From Streptomyces fradiae ATCC 10745 = DSM 40063 (GTDB lineage Bacteria; Actinomycetota; Actinomycetes; Streptomycetales; Streptomycetaceae): 64,000 nt of DNA. The notes under the pieces were generated by a model, which saw only the letters and a list, made by a program, of their open reading frames with translations, ran no database searches and was not told where the DNA came from. The stretch covers positions 4,070,501-4,134,500 of the forward strand of contig NZ_CP023696.1 of the NCBI RefSeq assembly GCF_008704425.1, written 5' to 3'. Of this stretch, positions 1 to 7,956 are shown piece by piece. The position numbers and the translations under genes were made by a program. Position 1 is the first letter of the stretch. Every line of letters begins with the position of its first letter.

Positions 1-403
1 GGTCAAGCACCGCAAGCAGCACCACCCGAAGCGCAGCGGTATGTCCAAGGGTGGTACGCAGGTTGCGTTCGGCGAGTACGGCATCCAGGCCCTGACTCCG
101 GCGTACGTGACCAACCGCCAGATCGAGGCGGCTCGTATCGCGATGACCCGCCACATCAAGCGTGGCGGCAAGGTCTGGATCAACATCTACCCGGACCGCC
201 CGCTGACCAAGAAGCCCGCCGAGACCCGCATGGGTTCCGGTAAGGGTTCCCCGGAGTGGTGGGTCGCGAACGTCAAGCCCGGTCGGGTGATGTTCGAGCT
301 GTCCTACCCGAACGAGAAGATTGCGCGTGAGGCGCTTACCCGCGCTGCTCACAAGCTTCCGATGAAGTGCCGGATCGTTCGGCGCGAGGCAGGTGAGGCG
401 TGA
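1..403 (+). CDS. rplP: 50S ribosomal protein L16 (5' truncated by window edge)
   Basis: This is a 23S rRNA-binding protein of the large subunit, near the A site and peptidyl-transferase centre. The reading frame is open from base 2, giving 13 residues (VKHRKQHHPKRSG) ahead of the first in-window Met. Compared with the usual ~139-aa L16, only about six N-terminal residues are missing. The conserved GKG and GRVMFE stretches are visible. It is the last part of the S10 operon. The TGA stop overlaps the ATG of rpmC by one base, so translation is probably coupled. Confidence 0.97.
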   Translation, partial: VKHRKQHHPKRSGMSKGGTQVAFGEYGIQALTPAYVTNRQIEAARIAMTRHIKRGGKVWINIYPDRPLTKKPAETRMGSGKGSPEWWVANVKPGRVMFELSYPNEKIAREALTRAAHKLPMKCRIVRREAGEA

Positions 404-627
404 TGTCGGCCGGTACCAAGGCGTCCGAGCTGCGCGAGCTGAGCAACGAGGAGCTTGTCGGCAAGCTCCGCGAGGCCAAGGAAGAGCTGTTCAACCTCCG
501 CTTCCAGGCGGCGACCGGGCAGCTCGAGAACCACGGCCGGCTGAAGGCCGTCCGCAAGGACATCGCCCGGATCTACACCCTCATGCGTGAGCGTGAGCTC
601 GGCATCGAGACGGTGGAGAGCGCCTGA
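403..627 (+). CDS. rpmC: 50S ribosomal protein L29
   Basis: This small all-helical large-subunit protein sits near the peptide exit tunnel and helps form the docking site for trigger factor and SRP. The 74 residues contain the family core ELSNEELVGKLREAKEELF and RKDIARI. I chose the ATG at 403, which overlaps the rplP stop (TGATG), over the in-frame GTG at 400. Its own stop overlaps the rpsQ start in the same way, so rplP-rpmC-rpsQ are translationally coupled within the S10 operon. Confidence 0.97.
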   Translation: MSAGTKASELRELSNEELVGKLREAKEELFNLRFQAATGQLENHGRLKAVRKDIARIYTLMRERELGIETVESA

Positions 628-911
628 TGAGCGAGAACAACGTGACTGAGAAGACTGAAGCGCGCGGCTTCCGCAAGACCCGCGAGGGTTACGTCGTCAG
701 CGACAAGATGGACAAGACCGTCGTCGTCGCCGTCGAGGACCGCGTCAAGCACGCCCTGTACGGCAAGGTCATCCGCCGTACGAACAAGCTCAAGGCGCAC
801 GACGAGCAGAACGCCGCGGGTGTCGGCGACCGCGTCCTCCTCATGGAGACCCGGCCGCTGTCCGCGACGAAGCGCTGGCGCGTCGTCGAGATCCTCGAGA
901 AGGCCAAGTAA
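627..911 (+). CDS. rpsQ: 30S ribosomal protein S17
   Basis: This is an OB-fold protein binding 16S rRNA early in small-subunit assembly. It has 94 residues, including the family signature GYVVSDKMDKTVVV and the loop after KVIRRTNKLKAHDE. The first ~15 residues form a polar extension usual in actinobacterial S17. It is the final gene of the S10 operon: its ATG overlaps the rpmC stop, and it is followed by a 100-nt gap with two stable hairpins before rplN. Confidence 0.97.
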   Translation: MSENNVTEKTEARGFRKTREGYVVSDKMDKTVVVAVEDRVKHALYGKVIRRTNKLKAHDEQNAAGVGDRVLLMETRPLSATKRWRVVEILEKAK

Positions 912-1011
912 GCACTTGAAGGGGTAACCCTTCAGGTTCGTTCCGCCAGGCTCGGCGCCCCGTGGGTTCGCCCACGGGCGCCGGGAACCGGCAGACAATC
1001 AGGAGATAGAC
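912..1011 (+). promoter_or_regulatory. S10/spc operon junction with two tetraloop hairpins
   Basis: Between rpsQ and rplN lie two inverted repeats. The first is at 917-934: 7-bp arms TGAAGGG/CCCTTCA around a GTAA (GNRA) loop. The second is at 953-983: a 13-bp stem with one bulged C around a TTCG loop. Neither is followed by a T-run. An AGGAGA Shine-Dalgarno sequence precedes the GTG of rplN. The hairpins could act as a partial terminator, an RNase processing site or a stabiliser separating the two operons; the sequence cannot decide. Confidence 0.6.
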
Positions 1012-1380
1012 GTGATCCAGCAGGAGTCGCGACTGCGTGTCGCCGACAACACTGGTGCGAAGGAGATCCTTTGCATCCGTGTGCTCGGTGGCTCCGGTCG
1101 CCGCTACGCGGGCATCGGTGACGTCATCGTCGCCACCGTCAAGGACGCGATCCCCGGTGGCAACGTGAAGAAGGGTGACGTCGTCAAGGCGGTCATCGTT
1201 CGCACCGTCAAGGAGCGCCGCCGCCAGGACGGCTCGTACATCCGCTTCGACGAGAACGCCGCCGTCATTCTGAAGAACGACGGCGACCCTCGCGGCACCC
1301 GTATCTTCGGCCCGGTCGGCCGTGAGCTGCGCGAGAAGAAGTTCATGAAGATCATCTCGCTCGCGCCGGAGGTGCTGTAA
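1012..1380 (+). CDS. rplN: 50S ribosomal protein L14
   Basis: This is a universal large-subunit protein at the subunit interface (bridge B8). The 122 residues match the usual length and begin with the family sequence MIQQESRLRVADNTGAKEI (GTG start). The RGTRIFGPVGRELRE segment near the C terminus is typical. It opens the spc-type operon, preceded by a good AGGAGA ribosome-binding site and the hairpin pair of the junction. rplX starts two bases after its stop. Confidence 0.98.
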   Translation: MIQQESRLRVADNTGAKEILCIRVLGGSGRRYAGIGDVIVATVKDAIPGGNVKKGDVVKAVIVRTVKERRRQDGSYIRFDENAAVILKNDGDPRGTRIFGPVGRELREKKFMKIISLAPEVL

Positions 1381-1382
1381 GC

Positions 1383-1706
1383 ATGAAGATCAAGAAGGGT
1401 GACCTGGTCCAGGTCATCACCGGCAAGGACAAGGGCAAGCAGGGCAAGGTCATCGCGGCCTTCCCCCGTGAGGACCGCGTCCTGGTCGAGGGTGTCAACC
1501 GGGTCAAGAAGCACACCAAGGCGAACCAGCCGGGCCGCGCCTCGCAGGCCGGCGGCATCGTCACGGTCGAAGCCCCCATCCACGTGAGCAACGTTCAGCT
1601 CGTCGTGGAGAAGGACGGCAACAAGGTCGTGACCCGCGTCGGTTACCGCTTCGACGAGAACGGCAACAAGATCCGCGTTGCCAAGCGGACGGGTGAGGAC
1701 ATCTGA
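1383..1706 (+). CDS. rplX: 50S ribosomal protein L24
   Basis: This is an assembly-initiator protein binding the 5' end of 23S rRNA. It has 107 residues, with the KOW motif at the N terminus (KGDLVQVITGKDKGKQGKV, residues ~5-24) and the conserved EGVNRVKKHTK segment. It follows rplN after two bases, and its TGA overlaps the ATG of rplE by one base, as expected inside an spc operon. Confidence 0.98.
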   Translation: MKIKKGDLVQVITGKDKGKQGKVIAAFPREDRVLVEGVNRVKKHTKANQPGRASQAGGIVTVEAPIHVSNVQLVVEKDGNKVVTRVGYRFDENGNKIRVAKRTGEDI

Positions 1707-2263
1707 TGGCTACCACCACGACCCCGCGTCTCAAGACGAAGTACCGCGAGGAGATCGTCGGCAAGCTGCGTGACGAGTTCAGCTACGAGAACGTCATGCA
1801 GGTTCCGGGCCTCGTCAAGATCGTGGTCAACATGGGTGTGGGCGACGCCGCCCGCGACTCCAAGCTGATCGAGGGCGCCATCCGCGACCTCACCACGATC
1901 ACCGGTCAGAAGCCGGCCGTCACCAAGGCCCGCAAGTCCATCGCGCAGTTCAAGCTGCGCGAGGGTCAGCCGATCGGTGCCCACGTCACGCTCCGTGGCG
2001 ACCGCATGTGGGAGTTCCTGGACCGCACCCTGTCGCTCGCGCTCCCGCGCATCCGCGACTTCCGCGGCCTGTCCCCCAAGCAGTTCGACGGCCGTGGCAA
2101 CTACACCTTCGGTCTCACGGAGCAGGTCATGTTCCACGAGATCGACCAGGACAAGATCGACCGGGTCCGGGGCATGGACATCACCGTGGTCACCACGGCG
2201 ACCAACGACGACGAGGGTCGTGCCCTCCTCCGTCACCTCGGCTTCCCGTTCAAGGAGAACTGA
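1706..2263 (+). CDS. rplE: 50S ribosomal protein L5
   Basis: This protein binds 5S rRNA and the P-site tRNA elbow in the central protuberance. It has 185 residues, including KIVVNMGVGDA, the GQKPAVTKARKSIAQFKLRE region and the RDFRGLSPKQFDGRGNY signature. The start overlaps the rplX stop, and rpsN begins two bases after its stop. Length and motifs are entirely ordinary. Confidence 0.98.
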   Translation: MATTTTPRLKTKYREEIVGKLRDEFSYENVMQVPGLVKIVVNMGVGDAARDSKLIEGAIRDLTTITGQKPAVTKARKSIAQFKLREGQPIGAHVTLRGDRMWEFLDRTLSLALPRIRDFRGLSPKQFDGRGNYTFGLTEQVMFHEIDQDKIDRVRGMDITVVTTATNDDEGRALLRHLGFPFKEN

Positions 2264-2265
2264 CC

Positions 2266-2451
2266 GTGGCGAAGAAGGCTCTGATCGCTAAGGCCGCCCG
2301 CAAGCCGAAGTTCGGTGTGCGCGCGTACACCCGCTGCCAGCGCTGCGGCCGGCCCCACTCCGTCTACCGCAAGTTCGGCCTGTGCCGCGTGTGCCTCCGT
2401 GAGATGGCTCACCGCGGCGAGCTGCCGGGCGTGACCAAGAGCTCCTGGTAA
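2266..2451 (+). CDS. rpsN: 30S ribosomal protein S14 type Z (zinc-binding)
   Basis: This small-subunit head protein is 61 aa and uses a GTG start two bases after the rplE stop. Four cysteines in two C-x2-C pairs (C24/C27 CQRC and C40/C43 CRVC) form the zinc ribbon of the short type-Z form, as opposed to the ~100-aa zinc-free form that many streptomycetes also encode elsewhere under Zur control. It ends the first part of the spc operon; a 235-nt gap precedes rpsH. Confidence 0.97.
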   Translation: MAKKALIAKAARKPKFGVRAYTRCQRCGRPHSVYRKFGLCRVCLREMAHRGELPGVTKSSW

Positions 2452-2686
2452 TCGACCCGTTGGGTTGATGCCAGGCTCTCGGTAAGCAGACCGGTCGGCA
2501 GGGGCCCCTCCTCACATGCCGTAGGCTTGTGGGGTTGGGCGCCTGCCGCCCGGACGCCCGCGGGCCGAGCCCGCTAGATAACGCTTACTACGCCGTAGGT
2601 CCCCGCACCGCACCCGTCCCGCCCATGAGCGGGGAGAGGGATGGCGCATACAGGAAACCCCGGCGAGAGAGGCCGAAGGCCAATTC
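2452..2686 (+). promoter_or_regulatory. Leader-like gap between rpsN and rpsH
   Basis: This 235-nt stretch has no convincing gene. It contains small hairpins, including GCGGGC-CGA-GCCCGC near 2568-2582 and CCCGC-CCATGA-GCGGG near 2617-2632. A possible -10 lies in the tract TAGATAACG near 2575. It probably holds an internal promoter or an RNA leader for rpsH onward. Nothing more specific is visible. Confidence 0.35.
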
Positions 2687-3085
2687 ATGACCATGACTGA
2701 TCCGATCGCAGACATGCTTACGCGTCTGCGGAACGCGAACTCGGCGTACCACGACACCGTGACGATGCCGCACAGCAAGATCAAGTCTCACATCGCGGAG
2801 ATCCTCAAGCAGGAGGGCTTCATCACGGGCTGGAAGGTCGAGGACGCCGAGGTCGGCAAGAACCTCGTCCTCGAGCTCAAGTTCGGCCCGAACCGCGAGC
2901 GCTCCATCGCGGGCATCAAGCGGATCTCGAAGCCCGGTCTCCGGGTCTACGCGAAGTCCACCAACCTGCCGAAGGTCCTCGGCGGCCTGGGCGTGGCGAT
3001 CATCTCCACGTCCCACGGTCTCCTGACCGGCCAGCAGGCTCAGAAGAAGGGCGTGGGTGGGGAAGTCCTCGCCTACGTCTGGTAG
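2687..3085 (+). CDS. rpsH: 30S ribosomal protein S8
   Basis: This is a primary 16S rRNA-binding protein of the central domain and, in enterics, the translational repressor of the spc operon. The 132 residues begin MTMTDPIADMLTRLRNAN and end with the diagnostic GVGGEVLAYVW. The start is ATG 2687 (MTMTD); an alternative Met two codons later has no better Shine-Dalgarno. rplF follows after 21 nt with its own GGAGG site. Confidence 0.98.
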   Translation: MTMTDPIADMLTRLRNANSAYHDTVTMPHSKIKSHIAEILKQEGFITGWKVEDAEVGKNLVLELKFGPNRERSIAGIKRISKPGLRVYAKSTNLPKVLGGLGVAIISTSHGLLTGQQAQKKGVGGEVLAYVW

Positions 3086-3106
3086 TCGGGAACGGAGGAA
3101 AAGCCA

Positions 3107-3646
3107 ATGTCGCGTATCGGCAAGCTCCCCATCACGGTTCCCGCCGGCGTGGACGTCACCATCGATGGCCGTACGGTCGAGGTGAAGGGCCCCAAGGGCA
3201 CCCTGACCCACACCGTCGCCGCGCCGATCGAGATCGTCAAGGGTGAGGACGGCGTCCTGAACGTCACCCGCCCGAACGACGAGCGTCAGAACAAGGCCCT
3301 GCACGGCCTGTCCCGCACGCTGGTGGCCAACATGATCACCGGTGTGACCCAGGGGTACACCAAGGCGCTCGAGATCAGCGGTGTCGGTTACCGCGTCGCC
3401 GCGAAGGGCTCCAACCTGGAGTTCCAGCTCGGCTACAGCCACCCGATCCTCGTCGAGGCGCCCGAGGGCATCTCGTTCAAGGTCGAGTCGCCGACCAAGT
3501 TCTCGGTCGAGGGCATCGACAAGCAGAAGGTCGGCGAGGTCGCCGCGAACATCCGCAAGCTGCGCAAGCCCGACCCGTACAAGGCCAAGGGCGTGAAGTA
3601 CGCGGGCGAGGTCATCCGCCGCAAGGTCGGAAAGGCTGGTAAGTAA
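3107..3646 (+). CDS. rplF: 50S ribosomal protein L6
   Basis: This large-subunit protein lies near the sarcin-ricin loop and factor-binding centre. It has 179 residues with two homologous alpha/beta domains: MSRIGKLPITVPAGV at the N terminus and the second-domain signature PDPYKAKGVKYAGE near residues 155-170. A GGAGGAAAAGCC ribosome-binding region precedes the ATG. rplR begins three bases after its stop. Confidence 0.98.
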   Translation: MSRIGKLPITVPAGVDVTIDGRTVEVKGPKGTLTHTVAAPIEIVKGEDGVLNVTRPNDERQNKALHGLSRTLVANMITGVTQGYTKALEISGVGYRVAAKGSNLEFQLGYSHPILVEAPEGISFKVESPTKFSVEGIDKQKVGEVAANIRKLRKPDPYKAKGVKYAGEVIRRKVGKAGK

Positions 3647-3649
3647 GCC

Positions 3650-4033
3650 ATGGCATACGGCGTGAAGATTGCCAAGGGCAAGGCCTACAAGGGCGCTGCT
3701 CTGAAGCGTCGCCACATCCGCATCCGGAAGAAGGTCTCGGGTACCGCTGAGCGTCCGCGCCTGGTCGTCACCCGGTCCAACCGTGGGATCACCGCCCAGG
3801 TCATCGACGACATCGCGGGTCACACCGTGGCGTCGGCGTCGACCCTGGACGCGTCCATCCGCGGCGGCGAGGGCGACAAGTCGGCCAAGGCCCAGCAGGT
3901 CGGCAAGCTCGTCGCCGAGCGCGCCAAGGCCGCCGGTGTCGAGGCTGTCGTGTTCGACCGTGGCGGCAACAGGTACGCGGGGCGCATCGCCGCCCTGGCG
4001 GACGCCGCCCGCGAAGCCGGCCTGAAGTTCTGA
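3650..4033 (+). CDS. rplR: 50S ribosomal protein L18
   Basis: This protein binds 5S rRNA and attaches it to the large subunit. It is 127 aa: a basic N-terminal tail (~residues 1-30, KRRHIRIRKK) is followed by the compact fold with FDRGGNRYAGRIAALADAARE near the C terminus. It lies in the spc operon three bases after rplF, with rpsE 41 nt downstream behind an AGAGAGG ribosome-binding site. Confidence 0.98.
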   Translation: MAYGVKIAKGKAYKGAALKRRHIRIRKKVSGTAERPRLVVTRSNRGITAQVIDDIAGHTVASASTLDASIRGGEGDKSAKAQQVGKLVAERAKAAGVEAVVFDRGGNRYAGRIAALADAAREAGLKF

Positions 4034-4074
4034 GCCGGTTCCGTAGCTAGCGGAAACAGAGAGAGGTAATTCCA

Positions 4075-4680
4075 ATGGCTGGACCCCAGCGCCGCGGAAG
4101 CGGTGCCGGTGGCGGCGAGCGGCGGGACCGGAAGGGCCGTGACGGCGGCGCTGCTGCCGCCGAGAAGACCGCGTACGTTGAGCGCGTCGTCGCGATCAAC
4201 CGCGTCGCCAAGGTTGTGAAGGGTGGTCGTCGCTTCAGCTTCACCGCGCTGGTCGTGGTGGGCGACGGTGACGGCACCGTGGGCGTCGGTTACGGCAAGG
4301 CCAAGGAGGTGCCGGCCGCCATCGCCAAGGGCGTTGAGGAGGCCAAGAAGCACTTCTTCAAGGTCCCCCGTATCCAGGGCACCATCCCGCACCCGATCCA
4401 GGGCGAGAAGGCCGCGGGCGTCGTCCTGCTCAAGCCGGCTTCCCCCGGTACCGGTGTGATCGCCGGTGGCCCGGTGCGCGCCGTGCTCGAGTGCGCCGGC
4501 GTGCACGACATCCTGTCGAAGTCGCTCGGCTCCGACAACGCGATCAACATCGTGCACGCGACCGTGGCGGCCCTCAAGGGCCTGCAGCGTCCCGAGGAGA
4601 TCGCGGCCCGCCGCGGTCTGCCGCTCGAGGACGTCGCCCCCGCGGCCCTGCTGCGTGCGCGTGCGGGGGCGGGTGCGTAA
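4075..4680 (+). CDS. rpsE: 30S ribosomal protein S5
   Basis: This small-subunit protein lines the mRNA entry site and affects decoding fidelity; spectinomycin-resistance changes map to its N-terminal loop in other bacteria. It has 201 residues. A Gly/Arg-rich extension (~residues 1-30) precedes the S5 double-stranded-RNA-binding domain (VVAINRVAKVVKGGRRFSF, ~residues 40-60). The C-terminal domain follows (SKSLGSDNAINIVHAT). The TAA stop overlaps the ATG of rpmD by one base. Confidence 0.98.
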   Translation: MAGPQRRGSGAGGGERRDRKGRDGGAAAAEKTAYVERVVAINRVAKVVKGGRRFSFTALVVVGDGDGTVGVGYGKAKEVPAAIAKGVEEAKKHFFKVPRIQGTIPHPIQGEKAAGVVLLKPASPGTGVIAGGPVRAVLECAGVHDILSKSLGSDNAINIVHATVAALKGLQRPEEIAARRGLPLEDVAPAALLRARAGAGA

Positions 4681-4862
4681 TGGCTCGCCTCAAGATCACG
4701 CAGACGAAGTCGTACATCGGCAGCAAGCAGAACCACCGCGACACCCTGCGCTCCCTTGGCCTCAAGGGCATCAACACGCAGGTCGTCAAGGAGGACCGCC
4801 CCGAGTTCCGCGGCATGGTGCACACCGTCCGCCACCTCGTGACGGTCGAGGAGGTCGACTGA
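4680..4862 (+). CDS. rpmD: 50S ribosomal protein L30
   Basis: This is a short large-subunit protein of 60 aa: MARLKITQTKSYIGSKQNHR followed by the family core DTLRSLGLKGIN and MVHTVRHLV. It is absent from some bacteria but usual here, between rpsE and rplO. The start overlaps the rpsE stop (TAATG), and the stop is two bases before the rplO ATG, so all three genes are likely coupled. Confidence 0.97.
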   Translation: MARLKITQTKSYIGSKQNHRDTLRSLGLKGINTQVVKEDRPEFRGMVHTVRHLVTVEEVD

Positions 4863-4864
4863 TC

Positions 4865-5320
4865 ATGGCGGAGAACAACCCGCTCAAGATCCACAACCTC
4901 CGTCCCGCCCCGGGCGCCAAGACCGCCAAGACCCGTGTCGGTCGTGGTGAGGCGTCGAAGGGTAAGACGGCCGGTCGTGGTACCAAGGGCACGAAGGCCC
5001 GCTACCAGGTTCCGGAGCGCTTCGAGGGCGGCCAGATGCCGCTGCACATGCGCCTCCCGAAGCTGAAGGGCTTCAAGAACCCGTTCAAGACCGAGTACCA
5101 GGTCGTGAACCTGGACAAGCTCGCCTCCCTCTACCCCGAGGGTGGCGAGGTGACGGTCGCCGACCTGGTCGCCAAGGGCGCGGTTCGCAAGAACCAGCTC
5201 GTCAAGGTGCTGGGTCAGGGCGAGGTCTCCGTGGCGCTGCAGGTGACGGTCGACGCCGTCTCCGGCTCCGCCAAGGAGAAGATCACCGCTGCGGGCGGCT
5301 CGGTCACCGAGCTCGTCTGA
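4865..5320 (+). CDS. rplO: 50S ribosomal protein L15
   Basis: This is a late-assembly large-subunit protein. It has 151 residues, beginning MAENNPLKIHNLRPAPGA and carrying the basic extended segment KTRVGRGEASKGKTAGRGTKG (~residues 19-40) that threads into rRNA. Downstream is a 12-bp hairpin, so the ribosomal transcript probably ends partly here before secY. Confidence 0.98.
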   Translation: MAENNPLKIHNLRPAPGAKTAKTRVGRGEASKGKTAGRGTKGTKARYQVPERFEGGQMPLHMRLPKLKGFKNPFKTEYQVVNLDKLASLYPEGGEVTVADLVAKGAVRKNQLVKVLGQGEVSVALQVTVDAVSGSAKEKITAAGGSVTELV

Positions 5321-5804
5321 GCCCCGGCAAAGGCCCGGTAGGACGCCGCGAGGCGCCTTACCGGGCCTTTCCCTTGCCGCCGGACCTCCGCCCCCGCCCT
5401 CGGCCCGTCTCGGCCCCGCGTACCCGCCGGGCCGCTGCGGGGCGGGGTGGGCGGGTGCCGTACCATACGCGGCCCGCTCGGCCCCCGTACCCCCCTGAGC
5501 CGCTGGTCCAGGCCACTGGCGGCGGCCCGGCGCGGGGTGGACCACTCGGCCCCGCGGGGGCCCCGCCGCAGGCCGGGCGGGGTCCCGCCTGGGGGTGAAT
5601 GTGGGGGTGGGGCCCGGCGCCCGGGCCTTCGGGTTCGGGCCGTGGGGCGCCGCACATGTTTCCCGTGTGCCGCATGGCCGGGTAGGGTGGCGCCATTAAT
5701 CTTCGGGCGGCACTGTGCCAGCACAGTGCCGCCTTGCCAAGTAACCGATGTTTCTTCAAACCCGTCGCCTCTGACGCGCTAGCTCGGGGGTCGCAGGAGG
5801 CACC
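5321..5804 (+). promoter_or_regulatory. rplO-secY intergenic region with perfect hairpin near secY
   Basis: This 484-nt non-coding gap holds the terminator hairpin (5329-5370), a long GC-rich tract without a visible gene, and a second perfect stem-loop. In the latter, arms GGCGGCACTGTG (5706-5717) and CACAGTGCCGCC (5722-5733) flank the loop CCAG. It ends 71 nt before the secY GTG. A GGGTCGCAGGAGG ribosome-binding region precedes secY. The second hairpin may be an attenuator or protein-binding leader for secY-adk. Confidence 0.5.
5329..5370 (+). terminator. Terminator-like hairpin after rplO
   Basis: Perfect 12-bp arms AAAGGCCCGGTA (5329-5340) and TACCGGGCCTTT (5359-5370) enclose a loop that can pair further (GGACGCC/GGCGCC with mismatches). 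The 3' flank is CCCTT, without a strong T-run. The position directly after the L15 stop fits a rho-independent-like terminator or processing hairpin. Confidence 0.7.
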
Positions 5805-7124
5805 GTGCTCACCGCGTTCGCCCGGGCGTTCAAGACGCCCGACCTGCGTAAGAAGCTGCTCTTCACGTTCGGCATCATCGTGCTCTACCGGCTCGGTGCG
5901 CACATCCCCGTGCCCGGTGTGGACTACGGGAACGTCCAGCAATGTGTCAACCAGGCCAAGCAGGGCAACAACAACCTGCTCGGGCTGATGGACATGTTCA
6001 GCGGTGGTGCCCTGCTGCAGATCACGATCTTCGCGCTCGGCATCATGCCGTACATCACGGCGAGCATCATCCTTCAGCTGCTGACCGTGGTCATCCCGCG
6101 CCTCGAGGCCCTGAAGAAGGAGGGCCAGTCCGGGCAGGCGAAGATCACGCAGTACACGCGCTACCTGACCGTCGCCCTGGCCATCCTCCAGGGCACCGGT
6201 CTGGTCGCCACCGCCAAGAGCGGTGCGCTGTTCTCCGGATGCAGCGTCGCCAACCAGATCGTCCCCGACCAGTCGATCTTCACCATCATCGTCATGGTGA
6301 TCACCATGACCGCCGGCACGGCCCTCGTCATGTGGCTCGGCGAGCTGATCACCGACCGCGGCGTCGGCAACGGCATGTCGATCCTGATGTTCATCTCGAT
6401 CGCCGCCGGCTTCCCCGGCTCGCTGTGGGCCATCAAGGAGAGCGGCAAGCTCGCCAAGGGCTGGATCGAGTTCGGCACGGTCATCCTGATCGGCTTCGTG
6501 ATGGTCGCCCTGGTGGTCTTCGTCGAGCAGGCCCAGCGCCGCATTCCGGTCCAGTACGCGAAGCGCATGATCGGCCGCCGGTCGTACGGCGGCACGTCGA
6601 CGTACATCCCGCTCAAGGTGAACCAGGCGGGTGTGATTCCTGTCATCTTCGCCTCGTCGCTGCTCTACATCCCGATTCTGATCGTCCAGTTCGCGGGCAC
6701 CAGCACGTCGGGGTGGTCTGCGTGGATTCAGCAGCATTTGGTGGACGGCAAGCCCATCCACACGGTGATCTACTTCTTCCTGATCGTGTTCTTCGCCTTC
6801 TTCTACGTCGCCATCTCCTTCAACCCCGAGGAAGTGGCCGACAACATGAAGAAGTATGGTGGCTTCATCCCGGGTATCCGGGCCGGTCGACCTACTGCTG
6901 AATACCTGAGCTACGTGCTCAACCGGATCACTTGGCCCGGCTCGCTGTATCTGGGCCTGATCGCTCTTGTGCCGACGATGGCGTTGGCGGGCTTCGGCGG
7001 TGCGAACGCCAACTTCCCGTTCGGCGGGACGAGCATCCTGATCATCGTGGGTGTGGGGCTGGAGACCGTGAAGCAGATCGAGAGCCAGCTCCAGCAGCGC
7101 AACTACGAAGGGTTCCTCCGCTGA
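5805..7124 (+). CDS. secY: Preprotein translocase subunit SecY
   Basis: This is the pore-forming subunit of the SecYEG translocon in the cytoplasmic membrane. It has 439 residues with about ten hydrophobic segments. Family features include the N-terminal KTPDLRKKLLFTFGIIVLYR, the first periplasmic region PVPGVDYGN, the cytoplasmic C5 loop GGFIPGIRAGRPTAEYL, and the C-terminal QLQQRNYEGFLR. The GTG start follows CAGGAGGCACC. Its TGA overlaps the adk ATG, the usual secY-adk coupling. Confidence 0.98.
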   Translation: MLTAFARAFKTPDLRKKLLFTFGIIVLYRLGAHIPVPGVDYGNVQQCVNQAKQGNNNLLGLMDMFSGGALLQITIFALGIMPYITASIILQLLTVVIPRLEALKKEGQSGQAKITQYTRYLTVALAILQGTGLVATAKSGALFSGCSVANQIVPDQSIFTIIVMVITMTAGTALVMWLGELITDRGVGNGMSILMFISIAAGFPGSLWAIKESGKLAKGWIEFGTVILIGFVMVALVVFVEQAQRRIPVQYAKRMIGRRSYGGTSTYIPLKVNQAGVIPVIFASSLLYIPILIVQFAGTSTSGWSAWIQQHLVDGKPIHTVIYFFLIVFFAFFYVAISFNPEEVADNMKKYGGFIPGIRAGRPTAEYLSYVLNRITWPGSLYLGLIALVPTMALAGFGGANANFPFGGTSILIIVGVGLETVKQIESQLQQRNYEGFLR

Positions 7125-7783
7125 TGCGAATCGTCCTCGTCGGACCGCCTGGTGCGGGCAAGGGAACGCAGGCCGCGTTCCTCGCCGGGAATCTGTCGGT
7201 TCCGCACATCTCCACGGGCGACCTGTTCCGGGCCAACATCAGTCAGGGCACGGAGCTGGGCAAGCAGGCCAAGGCGTACATGGACGCCGGCAACCTGGTG
7301 CCCGACGAGGTCACGATCGGGATGGCCAAGGACCGCATGGAGCAGCCGGACGCCGAGCACGGCTTCCTGCTGGACGGCTTCCCGCGCAACGTCGCCCAGG
7401 CCAAGGCGCTGGACGCGATGCTGCAGTCGGCCGACATGAAGCTGGACGCCGTCCTGGACCTGGAGGTCCCGGAGGACGAGGTCGTCAAGCGGATCGCCGG
7501 CCGCCGCATCTGCCGCAACGACAGCGCGCACGTCTTCCACGTGACGTACTCCGCGCCGAAGCAGGAAGGCGTCTGCGACGTCTGCGGCGGCGAGCTGTAC
7601 CAGCGCGACGACGACTCCGAGGAGACCGTCCGCACGCGGCTGGAGGTCTACCACACGCAGACCGAGCCGATCATCGACCACTACCGGGCCCAGGGCCTCG
7701 TGGTCACGATCTCCGCGCTCGGCAAGGTCGACGAGGTGACCGAGCGGGCCATGGCCGCGCTCCGCGGCGAGAACGCCGCGTAG
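7124..7783 (+). CDS. adk: Adenylate kinase
   Basis: This cytoplasmic enzyme interconverts ATP + AMP and 2 ADP. It has 219 residues: P-loop GPPGAGKGT (residues 7-15), NMP-binding STGDLFR, the DGFPRN signature, and the long LID domain with a zinc-type motif (RRICRND...GVCDVCGGELYQRDDD). The start overlaps the secY stop (TGATG). A very strong hairpin after the stop marks the end of the secY-adk unit. Confidence 0.98.
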   Translation: MRIVLVGPPGAGKGTQAAFLAGNLSVPHISTGDLFRANISQGTELGKQAKAYMDAGNLVPDEVTIGMAKDRMEQPDAEHGFLLDGFPRNVAQAKALDAMLQSADMKLDAVLDLEVPEDEVVKRIAGRRICRNDSAHVFHVTYSAPKQEGVCDVCGGELYQRDDDSEETVRTRLEVYHTQTEPIIDHYRAQGLVVTISALGKVDEVTERAMAALRGENAA

Positions 7784-7824
7784 GTCCCTGCCCGACCTGC
7801 CGCACGGCCCCACGTACGTCCCGC

Positions 7825-7866
7825 GCTTCGGCCGCGGCGCCCGGTCCCGGGCGCCGCGGCCGAAGC
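7825..7866 (+). terminator. Strong hairpin terminator after adk
   Basis: Perfect 19-bp arms (7825-7843 and 7848-7866, starting GCTTCGGCCGCGG) enclose the loop GTCC. There is no T-run, as is common for Streptomyces terminators. It separates adk from map. Confidence 0.8.
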
Positions 7867-7956
7867 CGTTGCACGGGCCCGCCCGTATCGTGGTACGGGG
7901 GCCCGCCCACCCACCGTCATCCACCGTCGAGTAGTCCGAGAGAGGCGTTTGCCGTC

